A stretch of DNA of 64,000 nucleotides, from NCBI RefSeq assembly GCF_044762855.1, contig NZ_JBIWFB010000001.1:62001-126000 (forward strand). Direction: 5' to 3'. A program made the position numbers and the translations under genes. This stretch comes from Psychrobacillus sp044762855. Lineage in GTDB: Bacteria; Bacillota; Bacilli; Bacillales_A; Planococcaceae. The notes beneath the pieces were generated by a model. That model made no database searches and was not told the DNA's origin. It saw only the letters and a list, made by a program, of their open reading frames with translations. Below are positions 51,585 through 60,448 of this stretch, piece after piece. Each line of letters starts with the position of its first letter. Position 1 is the stretch's first letter.

Positions 51585-53723
51585 TCAATCCTTATCAAAA
51601 AATGCATACCGATCTGTTTGTACAAAACTACATACTGCGCCATGTGAAGGGGCATGAAGAGCACCAAATTTATCTAAGGCCTTGTTGAGGTTTATTAACT
51701 CCTCTTCCTCCATTTTATACTCCAAAACATATTGATACACATTAGGTTTAGCTTCTGTTACCGAAACAATCGTACCAGCAAACTTTACAATCTGGCTGAG
51801 AATCATTGTTTTTAACTCTAAAATAATCGAATGATTGACTGCTAGCTTAGTATTAGATAAAAACTTCAATCTTTTTGTACAAATTTCTTCGATAAGAACA
51901 TCCATTGTTCCTAATTCTACTTTATTATCCCGAATTTGTGTTAAAGTCATTGCCGCTTTTAAAGGATTGACTAGTATTGTTTTGAAATCTTTTCCGTAAT
52001 TTTCAGATCCATCTTGACTTGTATTCATTTCTTCAGGCACCAATTTTCCTTTACGCAGTAGTTTTTCAAAAATTGCTGCTGGTACCGGTTTAGAAAATAA
52101 ATAACCTTGAATCGTATCGCAGTTATAATTGTTTAACACTTCCAGTTGATCAGTAGTCTCCACACCTTCTGCAACAACAGACATCTGCAATTGTTGGGAT
52201 AACTGAATGATCATATTCGCTATAAAGTTGGAATCGGCTGTATCATGCGGTGTTAAATCATTAATAAATGTCCGGTCAATTTTTAGAATTTCGATTAGTC
52301 CTTTGAAACGTTTTAAGGAAGAAAGGGAAGAGTAACCTGTTCCAAAATCATCTAGTGCAACTTTGACTCCTAAGCGTTTCAATCCTTCTAAAACAGAAAA
52401 CACAATTTTTTCATTCTCCAGTAAAGAGGATTCCGTAATTTCTATTTCAAAGTATTTGGATTCCAATTTTGTTTCTTCTAAAACATCCATTACACTAGTT
52501 ATTAAACTCCGTTCTAAAAAGCGATTTGCTGAAAGGTTAATAGAAATGGGTATTTTAGGTAAGTTGGCGTCTTGCCATTTTTTATTTTGTATACAAGCAG
52601 TTCGCTTAACCCAATGGCCAATTTCAGTAATAAGTCCGGTCTCCTCGGCTAATGGGATAAACTCGTCCGGCGACACGATTCCCCATTCAGGATGATTCCA
52701 ACGAATGAGTGCCTCGGCACCAACAATCTCATAGGTGTTTGGACAAACTTTTGGTTGATAATACAATTCTAATTGACCCAGTTCAATTGCATGACGAAGA
52801 CTGGATTCTAAAGAAAAAATCTTATACGTTTGGACATTTAACGAAGATGAAAATACTTGGAAATTATTTTTCCCTAATTCTTTTGCTTTATAGAGAGCTG
52901 AATCGGCATTTTTCATTAATGTAAGTGAGTCATTCCCGTCATGTGGGTAAATACTTATTCCAATACTCGTTGTCACGAAAAGATTATAATTTTCTATAAG
53001 AAATGGTTTATCTAATGCTTCAATTATACTTTTCGATCGTTCTTTTGCTTGTTGCATATAAAAATTCGATAATAGTATACCGAATTCATCTCCCCCCAGA
53101 CGAGCTACAATAGCATTCTCCCCAAGGCAATATTTTAGCCTCTTTGCAATTTCTATAAGTAATTTATCTCCAAGTGTATGACCCAGCGTATCATTAATAT
53201 ATTTGAAACGGTCTAAGTCTAAATACATAACGGCTACTTTTTGGTTTAACGTATTTCCGATGATAATTGCTTGTTCGAGTTTTTCTCGAAATAGTTTCCT
53301 ATTGGGTAATCTAGTTAATGGATCATAATTTGCTAAATAGGTATTTAGTTTTACTGCTTTCATGTGATCCGTAACATCTTTTGCGATTCCAAAAGCTCCT
53401 ACTGTAACGCCGTCTAAGTAAGCAGGCATCATTGTTAAGTTAATATCAATTGTATAACCCTTTTTATGTAGGAACATCATATTCATATTTTGTGGGATGC
53501 CAGAAAGTACTCTATGGAATGCTTCATCATGCATATGGATATAATTTGAAGGGATCAGTGAATCTATAGTGTCTATCTCATGAATATTAGTGAATCCGAG
53601 TTTTTGGAAAAAAACATCGTTCATTTTTTCTAAACTTCCTGATGTATTAATAAAATATACAATGTCCGGATTATATTTAAATAAAGATTGGTAAAAATAA
53701 TTGCTATCATCTATTTGTTCCAT
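51585..53723 (-). CDS. PAS-GGDEF-EAL protein with degenerate C-terminal PilZ-like domain
   Basis: A 712-residue cyclic-di-GMP protein. PAS domain (about 8-130: YNPDIVYFINTSGSLEKMND), GGDEF domain with intact RLGGDEFGIL, then EAL with EALIRWNHPEWG, ENRL-like SINLSANRFLE and DDFGTGYSSL, so both cyclase and phosphodiesterase sites look competent. The last 120 residues (ILVNPLKAAMTLTQI..RLKFLSNTKLAVNHSIILEL) resemble PilZ in pattern but lack the RxxxR and (D/N)xSxxG ligand residues. ATG 53723 follows AAGGGTGG. No membrane segment. Confidence 0.88.
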   Translation of the reverse strand: MEQIDDSNYFYQSLFKYNPDIVYFINTSGSLEKMNDVFFQKLGFTNIHEIDTIDSLIPSNYIHMHDEAFHRVLSGIPQNMNMMFLHKKGYTIDINLTMMPAYLDGVTVGAFGIAKDVTDHMKAVKLNTYLANYDPLTRLPNRKLFREKLEQAIIIGNTLNQKVAVMYLDLDRFKYINDTLGHTLGDKLLIEIAKRLKYCLGENAIVARLGGDEFGILLSNFYMQQAKERSKSIIEALDKPFLIENYNLFVTTSIGISIYPHDGNDSLTLMKNADSALYKAKELGKNNFQVFSSSLNVQTYKIFSLESSLRHAIELGQLELYYQPKVCPNTYEIVGAEALIRWNHPEWGIVSPDEFIPLAEETGLITEIGHWVKRTACIQNKKWQDANLPKIPISINLSANRFLERSLITSVMDVLEETKLESKYFEIEITESSLLENEKIVFSVLEGLKRLGVKVALDDFGTGYSSLSSLKRFKGLIEILKIDRTFINDLTPHDTADSNFIANMIIQLSQQLQMSVVAEGVETTDQLEVLNNYNCDTIQGYLFSKPVPAAIFEKLLRKGKLVPEEMNTSQDGSENYGKDFKTILVNPLKAAMTLTQIRDNKVELGTMDVLIEEICTKRLKFLSNTKLAVNHSIILELKTMILSQIVKFAGTIVSVTEAKPNVYQYVLEYKMEEEELINLNKALDKFGALHAPSHGAVCSFVQTDRYAFFDKD

Positions 53724-53998
53724 TCATACCACCCTTTCGACTTTATAGTATTTTTGAATCTATATCGCACTATTTTAATTAGGTATTTAAATCTATTTAT
53801 TTGTACAGAAAATTGAAGATGGACGGGAGATCTTGTTATCCTTAATAATATTGTATAGTGCTAGATAAAGACAGTAAAAAAACAAAAAACAAATTGTAGT
53901 AATTTATAGTTTGTTTTGATAAAAAATAATCTGTTTTCAAAAATGAAGATTACATAGTATAGTTTTATTAATATATTTGAAAAAAGGTAGTGAACGTT

Positions 53999-54985
53999 TT
54001 GAAGTATTATGTTACAGCAAAGGATGTTGCCAAGCTTGCGGGTGTTTCGCAATCGTCGGTATCGAGGGTATATTTTGAAGGAGCATCGGTTTCTAAAAAA
54101 ACGCGGGAGAAAGTATTGGCAGCGGCAAAGGAGTTAGGTTATAGACCCAATGAATTTGCACGGAGCCTTATTACCAACCGTACAAAAATTATTGGTTTAG
54201 TGATGAAAGGGATTCAAAATCCATTCTATCCGGAAGTTTTAAAGCAATTTACAACAGCGTTTAATAAACTAGGTTACAGCATTTTGTTTGTATCTACAAA
54301 CAATGATGAAATACAGAAAGAAGATATCGACATGTTGAGGAATTATAATGTTGCTGGAGTAATTATTACGGATGCTTCTCTATCTTTGAATGTAACAGAA
54401 GATTTTAAGGTGAACCAAGTTCCACTCGTCCTTTTTAATCGCAAAATTGATAATGAGCAATTTTATTCAGTTTGTTGTAATAATCTGGATGCAAGTGAAA
54501 AAATTGCTGAGTATTTGATCGAAAAGGGTTGTTCGAATGTAGCATATATTGCAGGGAATGCAAATACATCTACTAGTAGGGATAGAGAAAAAGGGTTCAC
54601 ATCTATAATTGAAAAATATAACATTCCATTTAACAAGTACACTTCAGATTATACATATGAAGGTGGTTATAAAACTGCGCAAAAAATTATTGCGGAAAAG
54701 CAAATACCAGATGGAATTTTCGTGGCAAATGATATTATGGCACTCGGGGTAGTAGATGCTTTAAAAGAAAATTCTATTATGATTCCAGCTGAAACAAAAG
54801 TAGTGGGATTCGACAATATCGATATGGCTTCATGGCCAACATATAATCTAACTACTTGGGAACAACCAATTATAAAAATGGTCGAACAAACGGTAAATTA
54901 TTTAATGGCTGAAATTGTTGAATTCTCTGGTTTTACTGAAAATGTAGAGGTAAATGGAGAGTTAATTGTGCGAAAAACTACATAA
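53999..54985 (+). CDS. LacI-family transcriptional regulator
   Basis: A repressor of about 328 residues. HTH and hinge at the N-terminus: TAKDVAKLAGVSQSSVSRVYF and KKTREKVLAAAKELGYRPNEFARSL (each partly quoted), then a periplasmic-binding-protein-like ligand domain ending near DLTTWEQP. Start is TTG 53999 or GTG 53990 (both lack perfect spacing; RBS AAAAGGTAG). It directly precedes the catabolic genes; its probable operator, a 20 bp perfect palindrome, lies between it and the HisD-like gene. The effector is unknown. Confidence 0.88.
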   Translation: MKYYVTAKDVAKLAGVSQSSVSRVYFEGASVSKKTREKVLAAAKELGYRPNEFARSLITNRTKIIGLVMKGIQNPFYPEVLKQFTTAFNKLGYSILFVSTNNDEIQKEDIDMLRNYNVAGVIITDASLSLNVTEDFKVNQVPLVLFNRKIDNEQFYSVCCNNLDASEKIAEYLIEKGCSNVAYIAGNANTSTSRDREKGFTSIIEKYNIPFNKYTSDYTYEGGYKTAQKIIAEKQIPDGIFVANDIMALGVVDALKENSIMIPAETKVVGFDNIDMASWPTYNLTTWEQPIIKMVEQTVNYLMAEIVEFSGFTENVEVNGELIVRKTT

Positions 54986-54991
54986 TTTTTA

Positions 54992-55020
54992 TTGACTTGT
55001 GCTTGAATTTAGAATATTCT
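54992..55020 (+). promoter_or_regulatory. promoter of the HisD-like catabolic operon
   Basis: TTGACT (54992-54997), a 17 bp spacer and TATTCT (55015-55020), an excellent sigma-A promoter starting right after the LacI gene's stop. Confidence 0.7.
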
Positions 55021-55033
55021 TTTCGTGAGGGTA

Positions 55034-55053
55034 TTTTGCATACGTATGCAAAA
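55034..55053. promoter_or_regulatory. LacI-type operator, perfect 20 bp palindrome
   Basis: TTTTGCATACGTATGCAAAA is fully self-complementary, with the central CG expected for LacI-family operators, and sits just downstream of the predicted transcription start. Binding would block the operon. Confidence 0.75.
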
Positions 55054-55059
55054 AAGAAA

Positions 55060-55073
55060 TGTATGCGTTTACA
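55060..55073 (+). promoter_or_regulatory. cre-like site
   Basis: TGTATGCGTTTACA matches the CcpA consensus TGWAANCGNWWNCA at all but one fixed position and lies between the LacI-type operator and the HisD-like start codon. It would add carbon catabolite repression. Confidence 0.5.
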
Positions 55074-55093
55074 ATTAAAGGGAGGAATATATA

Positions 55094-56371
55094 ATGGTCA
55101 AAGTGTTAAAAGCAGGTAAATCACAAGAAGAAGTAAGTGCAAATGATTTAAAAGTTTCTCAAATAGTATCAGAGGCATTGAAAGATGTAGAAGTCAGAGG
55201 AGATCAAGCAGTTCGTGAATTATCTGATAAATTCGACAAATGGTCACCGGAATCATTCCGCCTATCTGAATCTCAAATAAATGAAATAGTTTCCAAAGTT
55301 CCAGCTGAAGTAATAGAAGATATTAAATTTGCGCAGAAAAATATTCGTGAATTTGCAGAAGCGCAACTTGCTTCTATGCATGACGTGGAAGTTGAAAATA
55401 TCCCAGGCGTTATTTTGGGACATAAAAATATTCCGGTAAACAGTGTAGGTTGTTATATTCCAGGTGGTCGTTATCCAATGGTAGCTTCTGCGCATATGAG
55501 TGTTTTAACAGCAAAAGTTGCAGGTGTTAAGCGTGTAATCGCTTGTACTCCTCCAATTAATGGAGAAATTCCACACGCAACAATCGCTGCTATGTCTTTA
55601 GCTGGCGCCGATGAAATTTATCTTTTAGGTGGAATTCAAGCTATGGCAGCAATGGCTATCGGTACAGAAACAATTGAATCAGTAGATATGATTGTTGGAC
55701 CTGGTAATGCATTTGTTGCAGAAGCTAAGCGCCAATTATACGGTCGTGTAGGAATCGATTTATTTGCCGGTCCTACAGAAACCCTAGTTGTTGCAGACCA
55801 TACTGCAGATGCTGAAATGGTTGCAACAGATATCCTTGGGCAAGGAGAGCACGGACCAACTTCTCCAGGGGCACTTATTACAACTTCTGAAAAGCTTGCA
55901 GAAGAAACAGTGAAAGAGATTGAACGTCAATTAGAAATACTTCCTACAGCGGATGTTGCACGCGTTTCATGGGAAGATTACGGACAAATTCTATTAGTAG
56001 ATTCTATTGAAGAAGCTAGAATTGAAGCAGATCGTTTAGCTTTTGAGCATGTAGAAATTTTAACGGAAGATCCAAATTACTTCCTTGAAAATATGACCAA
56101 CTATGGTTGTCTATTCTTAGGACCAGAAACAAATGTTGCTTACGGAGATAAAGTAATCGGAACGAATCACACACTACCGACAAAAGGTGCAGCTCGCTAC
56201 ACAGGCGGACTATGGGTAGGTAAATTCATCAAAACAGTAACGTATCAAAAAGTTACACCTGAAGCTAGTGCGTATATTGGGGAGTATGCAGCTCGACTTT
56301 GCCAATTAGAAAACTTTGCAGGGCATGCTGAACAAGCATTACTTCGCGTAAGAAGATACGGAAATAAATAA
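55094..56371 (+). CDS. histidinol dehydrogenase family oxidoreductase (catabolic HisD homologue)
   Basis: A 425-residue zinc, NAD-dependent alcohol-to-acid dehydrogenase of the HisD family. Catalytic and zinc-ligand motifs are recognisable: Gln-His in LGQGEHGPTSPG, Glu-His in FEHVEIL, Asp in YGDKVIGTNHTLPT and a C-terminal His in FAGHAEQALLR. No his genes are near. A LacI operator, GntP permease and SDRs around it argue for a four-electron oxidation of some polyol or hydroxy acid (as HpsN does for dihydroxypropanesulfonate) instead of histidine synthesis. RBS AAGGGAGG, ATG 55094. Confidence 0.85.
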   Translation: MVKVLKAGKSQEEVSANDLKVSQIVSEALKDVEVRGDQAVRELSDKFDKWSPESFRLSESQINEIVSKVPAEVIEDIKFAQKNIREFAEAQLASMHDVEVENIPGVILGHKNIPVNSVGCYIPGGRYPMVASAHMSVLTAKVAGVKRVIACTPPINGEIPHATIAAMSLAGADEIYLLGGIQAMAAMAIGTETIESVDMIVGPGNAFVAEAKRQLYGRVGIDLFAGPTETLVVADHTADAEMVATDILGQGEHGPTSPGALITTSEKLAEETVKEIERQLEILPTADVARVSWEDYGQILLVDSIEEARIEADRLAFEHVEILTEDPNYFLENMTNYGCLFLGPETNVAYGDKVIGTNHTLPTKGAARYTGGLWVGKFIKTVTYQKVTPEASAYIGEYAARLCQLENFAGHAEQALLRVRRYGNK

Positions 56372-56375
56372 TTTA

Positions 56376-56410
56376 CTTAATTCCGTGGGAGAAAAACACA
56401 CGGAATTAAG
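56376..56410 (+). terminator. hairpin after the HisD-like gene
   Basis: CTTAATTCCGTG (56376-56387) and CACGGAATTAAG (56399-56410) are perfect 12 bp arms. There is no T tract, so it may be an mRNA processing or stability hairpin more than a terminator. Confidence 0.5.
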
Positions 56411-56501
56411 CAAGCCTCCGGCGGATGTCACAGATTTTGTAAGGAGTTAATCGAACGAGTTCGATTCAAAACCTGGACGCAAATACGCCAAGGCGAATTT
56501 G
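56411..56501 (+). ncRNA. candidate structured RNA element or mobile palindrome
   Basis: The 90 bases fold into one long interrupted hairpin: GCCT/AGGC and GGCG/CGCC at the base, GTC/GAC, CAG/CTG and TTTTG/CAAAA (one mismatch inside), and an AATCGAAC/GTTCGATT tip at about 56449-56466. It lies between the HisD-like and GntP genes. It has no reading frame. It could be a riboswitch-like leader for the permease or a short interspersed palindrome. Confidence 0.4.
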
Positions 56502-56530
56502 ATAAATAGAGGGTTACTGGGGGAAAAATT

Positions 56531-57853
56531 ATGTTAGGTATGATTGGGCTATTTGGTGGCCTTGCGTTACTTATTTATTTGACGATGAAGGGAATGAACC
56601 TTCTTATTGCAGCACCATTAATGGCTTTGGTTGTTGGGATTTTTAATGGATTACCAATTTTCCCGCAGCTTGCAGAAGAAGGAGCGGCAAACTTTTTAAC
56701 AAACTATATGACTGGATTCACTGGATTTATCGCATCTTGGTATTTAATGTTCTTAACTGGTGCAATTTTCGGTAAAGTGATGGAAGACAGTGGAGCAGCA
56801 GATAGTGTTTCACAATGGATTGTTAGTAAAATTGGTATGAAACGTGCGGCGTTAGCTGTTGTTATTGCCTGTGCTGTATTAACTTATGGTGGGGTAAGCT
56901 TGTTCGTTGTTGCGTTTTCTGTTTACCCAATGGCGTTAAGCTTGTTTAAACAAGCAGATCTGCCAAGACGCTTTATACCAGCAGCACTTGGTTTTGGTTC
57001 GACAACGTTTACGATGACATCAGCGGGTTCTCCAGAAATACAAAACTGGATTCCGATTGAATTTTTAGGAACAACTCCATATGCTGGATGGGAAGTAAGT
57101 TTTATCGTTGCTGTGTTCATGATGGCTTTTGGATACTGGTGGCTGAAAAAGATGATTTCCAAAGCAATGTCAAAAGGTGAGCGATTTGTTAGTAGAGATA
57201 CAGATGTAGAGGGCGTTGTTCGTACAGAATTACCGGATCCATTATTAAGTATGGTACCTTTACTTGTTGTATTAGCTATATCATTTTTCTTCCACAACAC
57301 TTTAGGAACTTCTGCTTTAATAATCGCTTTAACTGGTGGTATTTTAGCAACTTACTTGATCAACAGAAAGTATTTCCACAACTTTGGAAAAGCTCTTGGA
57401 GACGGTGCAATGGGAGCAATCATTGCTATTGCCAATACTGCAGCTGTTGTTGGTTTTGGTGGAGTTGTAAAAGCAACGCCTGCATTTACATCAGCAGTTG
57501 GTTTTATGACAGATATTCCGGGAAGTCCGCTCATTGGTGGAGCGCTTGCAGTAGCAGTAATTGCTGGTCTCACTGGATCTTCCTCAGGTGGACAAGCAAT
57601 TGCGTTACCACTTTTAGCACCACATTATTTAGATTTGGGCGTTAACGCAGAGGCGTTGCACCGTTCGGTTGCGATTTCTTCGGGGTCACTCGATTCATTG
57701 CCACAAGGTGGTTATGTTGTAACTACAATCCGTTCGATTTGTGGTGAGACACATAAAGATGCATATCCTGCATTTGGGGCATTAACAGTAGTAGTGCCGA
57801 TATTAGGTGTTATTGTAGCTGTTATATTATTCTCAATCGGTTTAGGAATTTAA
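56531..57853 (+). CDS. GntP family permease
   Basis: A 440-residue membrane transporter with about 12-13 helices of the GntP/gluconate:H+ symporter family. Conserved stretches include FGSTTFTMTSAGSPEIQNWIP, TAAVVGFGGVVKATPAF and LTGSSSGGQAIALPLLAPHY (shortened). Related YxjC of B. subtilis sits with hydroxybutyrate genes. Substrates of the family are sugar acids or hydroxy acids. ATG 56531 with GGGGG upstream. It would bring in the compound that the neighbouring dehydrogenases oxidise. Confidence 0.88.
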   Translation: MLGMIGLFGGLALLIYLTMKGMNLLIAAPLMALVVGIFNGLPIFPQLAEEGAANFLTNYMTGFTGFIASWYLMFLTGAIFGKVMEDSGAADSVSQWIVSKIGMKRAALAVVIACAVLTYGGVSLFVVAFSVYPMALSLFKQADLPRRFIPAALGFGSTTFTMTSAGSPEIQNWIPIEFLGTTPYAGWEVSFIVAVFMMAFGYWWLKKMISKAMSKGERFVSRDTDVEGVVRTELPDPLLSMVPLLVVLAISFFFHNTLGTSALIIALTGGILATYLINRKYFHNFGKALGDGAMGAIIAIANTAAVVGFGGVVKATPAFTSAVGFMTDIPGSPLIGGALAVAVIAGLTGSSSGGQAIALPLLAPHYLDLGVNAEALHRSVAISSGSLDSLPQGGYVVTTIRSICGETHKDAYPAFGALTVVVPILGVIVAVILFSIGLGI

Positions 57854-57872
57854 GAAGTAGAAGTAAACACAT

Positions 57873-57906
57873 GCCCAACAAACTAATTTATAATAGGTTT
57901 GTTGGG
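57873..57906 (+). terminator. hairpin after the GntP gene
   Basis: CCCAACAAAC (57873-57882) and GTTTGTTGGG (57897-57906) are perfect arms, followed by TATATAT. Weak T tract, so partial read-through into the dehydrogenase genes is likely. Confidence 0.55.
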
Positions 57907-57950
57907 TATATATCGTTATACATAAAAAACATAAAGGGGATGTGGATTAT

Positions 57951-58895
57951 ATGGAAAACGTATCAATTATTGGCTGTGGAACAATGGGACATTCGATTGC
58001 ATTATCGGCTGCTTGGGCAGGATTAGCAGTAAAGGTGTATGGCATTAATGAAAAGGATTTAGAAAATGCCGACAAAGGCTTACATAGTAAATTAAAAGTA
58101 ATGACAGATAACGAAGTCTTTGATGAAGAAACTGCGAGACAAATTAGAGAGAAAATAACGTTATCCATTTCATTAGAAGAAACAATTGCGAATTCTACTT
58201 TTATCTTTGAAGTAATTCCAGAAGTGTTGGATATGAAAAAAGAAATGTATAAAAAAATTGAAAGCATGATAAGTGAAGAAGTAGTGATCGCAAGTAATAC
58301 TTCCGGCTTTAAACCAAGCTTACTGGCGGAAGAGATGCAAAATCCAAATCGTTTTGTAGTAACTCATTTTTGGAACCCGGCGCATTTAATCCCTTTAGTA
58401 GAAGTGGTTAAAGGCGAACAAACTGATGAGCAAACAGTGGAACGTGCAATGCAAGTAATAAAAGATATGAATAAACAACCAATATTACTAAACAAAGAGA
58501 TTCCAGGATTCATCGGTAATCGCTTACAATACGCTTTGTTCCGTGAAGCGCAATCTTTACTAGATGCAGGTGTTGCAACGAAAGAAGATATTGATGCAGC
58601 AGTCACGTATAGTATTGGACGACGTTTGCCAGTGACAGGTCCATTAATGTCAGCGGATATGGGTGGACTTGATGTGTTTTCAGCGATTTCCAATTATTTA
58701 TTTGAAGATTTAAGTACGGATCAGAAATCAGGCACTGTTCTAACGAAACTCGTAGAAGAGAAGAAATTTGGAGATAAAAGTGGAGAAGGTTTTTATAATT
58801 GGGAGGCTGATTTTTCAGAGCAGAAAAATGCAGAACGCGAGCAAACGCTTATTCATTTCTTAAAAAATGATCTGCAAAGAAATGAGGAAAAATAA
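57951..58895 (+). CDS. 3-hydroxyacyl-CoA dehydrogenase family protein
   Basis: A 314-residue NAD-dependent dehydrogenase of the 3HCDH fold: N-terminal Rossmann motif GCGTMGHS (residues 8-15), catalytic-region VTHFWNPAHLIPLVEVV, and C-terminal helical domain NKEIPGFIGNRLQYALFREA. Could act on a CoA ester or, as L-carnitine or L-gulonate dehydrogenases do, on a free hydroxy acid; its monodomain length allows both. ATG 57951 is better spaced from AAAGGGG than the GTG at 57942. Overlaps the next start by one base (TAATG). Confidence 0.85.
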   Translation: MENVSIIGCGTMGHSIALSAAWAGLAVKVYGINEKDLENADKGLHSKLKVMTDNEVFDEETARQIREKITLSISLEETIANSTFIFEVIPEVLDMKKEMYKKIESMISEEVVIASNTSGFKPSLLAEEMQNPNRFVVTHFWNPAHLIPLVEVVKGEQTDEQTVERAMQVIKDMNKQPILLNKEIPGFIGNRLQYALFREAQSLLDAGVATKEDIDAAVTYSIGRRLPVTGPLMSADMGGLDVFSAISNYLFEDLSTDQKSGTVLTKLVEEKKFGDKSGEGFYNWEADFSEQKNAEREQTLIHFLKNDLQRNEEK

Positions 58896-59659
58896 TGGAA
58901 GCATTTTTCTCCGAACTAGCCAATAAAACAGTAATCGTAACTGGTGGAAGTAAGGGTATTGGAAAAGATATTGCACTTACTTTTGCTAAATTGAACGCTA
59001 ATGTCGTTATTTCCGGACGAAGTGAAATAGCTTTGAATGAAACACTAGCAGAATTGCATGCATTTAATGAAAAATGTATAGCTGTCCAAGGAGATATGAG
59101 TGATATTGCGGTTGTGAAAGATTTAATCGAACAAGCAGCAAGCCAATTTGGAACGGTAGATGTGCTCGTGAATAATGCAGGTGTGAATATTGCAAAGCCT
59201 GCAATGGAAGTAACGGAAGAAGATTGGGACACTGTGCTCGATTTAAATTTAAAATCTGCATTTTTTGCTAGTCAAGCTGCTGCAAAATATATGCTCGCAC
59301 AAAAAAGTGGTAAAATTATAAATATAGCTTCCCAAATGGCGTTCGTCGGCTATTATAAACGAGCGGCATATTGTTCCAGCAAAGGTGGGCTCGTGCAAAT
59401 GACGAAAGCTCTAGCTGTAGAATGGGCAAAATTAGGTATTAAAGTGAACGCAGTAGCCCCAACATTTGTGGAAACTGAGTTTACAGAAAAAATGTTCGAA
59501 GATGAAGCATTCAAAAAAGATGTGGAAAGTCGTATTCTTTTAGAAGGCCTATCCCAACCACAAGATGTTTCGGGAGCAGTACTTTATTTAGCTTCCAATC
59601 TAGCAAACTTTGTAACTGGTGAAACTTTAAAAGTAGACGGCGGATGGACTACAATTTAA
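58895..59659 (+). CDS. short-chain dehydrogenase/reductase
   Basis: A classical SDR of 254 residues: TGGSKGIGKDIA near residue 16, VLVNNAGVN, catalytic Ser in IINIASQM, YCSSKGGLV (Tyr-x3-Lys) and the tail FVTGETLKVDGGW. ATG 58895 overlaps the previous stop codon (TAATG), so it is translationally coupled to the 3HCDH-like gene. GAGG lies inside the end of that gene. Part of the same catabolic operon; substrate not predictable. Confidence 0.9.
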   Translation: MEAFFSELANKTVIVTGGSKGIGKDIALTFAKLNANVVISGRSEIALNETLAELHAFNEKCIAVQGDMSDIAVVKDLIEQAASQFGTVDVLVNNAGVNIAKPAMEVTEEDWDTVLDLNLKSAFFASQAAAKYMLAQKSGKIINIASQMAFVGYYKRAAYCSSKGGLVQMTKALAVEWAKLGIKVNAVAPTFVETEFTEKMFEDEAFKKDVESRILLEGLSQPQDVSGAVLYLASNLANFVTGETLKVDGGWTTI

Positions 59660-59675
59660 CTTAGGGGGTAATGTA

Positions 59676-60440
59676 ATGGAAGGGAAAGTTTTATTTGTCA
59701 CTGGAGCGGCTCGCGGTATTGGCTTTGATATTGCAAAAGCATTTTCGGATGTAGGTGCAAATGTAGTAATTTCTGATTTAGCACAAGATGCAATCGATGA
59801 AGCAGTAAGTCAATTAAATGGAAATGCTAAAGGAATCATTTGTGATGTGACGAAAGAAGCTGACATCGAAAAAGCAATCCAATTTACGGTTGAAACATAC
59901 GGTCGTATCGATTTTCTAGTGAATAATGCCGGAATGCAGCATGTATCGATGATCGAGGATTTCCCAACTGAAAAGTTCGAGTTACTCGTGAAAATTATGT
60001 TGACTGCTCCTTTTATCGCGATTAAACATGCATTACCTCATATGAAAAAACAAGGCTTCGGAAGAATTATAAATATGGCATCGATTAATGGAGTCATAGG
60101 TTTTGCTGGAAAAGCGGCATATAATTCTGCAAAACACGGTGTTATTGGCTTAACAAAAGTAGCAGCACTTGAATCAGCTGCAGATGGTATTACCGTAAAT
60201 GCCATTTGCCCAGGTTATGTGGACACAGCACTTGTGCGCAACCAATTTGCGGATTTAGCAAAAACTCGTAACATAGAAGTAGAGCAAGTTTTGGAAGAAG
60301 TATTATATCCACTTGTTCCGCAAAAGAGATTACTAGATATTAGTGAAATTACTGATTTGGCTTTATATATTGCTAGTGATTCGGCAAAAGGAATGACTGG
60401 TCAAGCAATCATTTTAGATGGTGGTTATACAGCGCAATAA
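59676..60440 (+). CDS. SDR similar to 3-hydroxybutyrate dehydrogenase
   Basis: A 254-residue SDR with BDH-like features: TGAARGIGFDIAKAF, NNAGMQHVSMIEDFPTEKFE, YNSAKHGVIGLTKV (Tyr-x3-Lys) and NAICPGYVDTALVRNQ. These match known D-3-hydroxybutyrate dehydrogenases, including B. subtilis YxjF, which also lies with a GntP permease. No CoA-transferase (scoAB) genes follow, so the substrate may be another beta-hydroxy acid. RBS AGGGGG; ATG 59676. Last gene of the cluster, with a good terminator. Confidence 0.85.
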   Translation: MEGKVLFVTGAARGIGFDIAKAFSDVGANVVISDLAQDAIDEAVSQLNGNAKGIICDVTKEADIEKAIQFTVETYGRIDFLVNNAGMQHVSMIEDFPTEKFELLVKIMLTAPFIAIKHALPHMKKQGFGRIINMASINGVIGFAGKAAYNSAKHGVIGLTKVAALESAADGITVNAICPGYVDTALVRNQFADLAKTRNIEVEQVLEEVLYPLVPQKRLLDISEITDLALYIASDSAKGMTGQAIILDGGYTAQ

Positions 60441-60448
60441 GTTTTTAG

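Noticed and set aside
55094..56371. Biosynthetic histidinol dehydrogenase (hisD of a his operon)
   Set aside because: No other his genes, and the flanking LacI regulator, GntP permease and SDRs indicate catabolism, although the sequence motifs alone would not exclude hisD.
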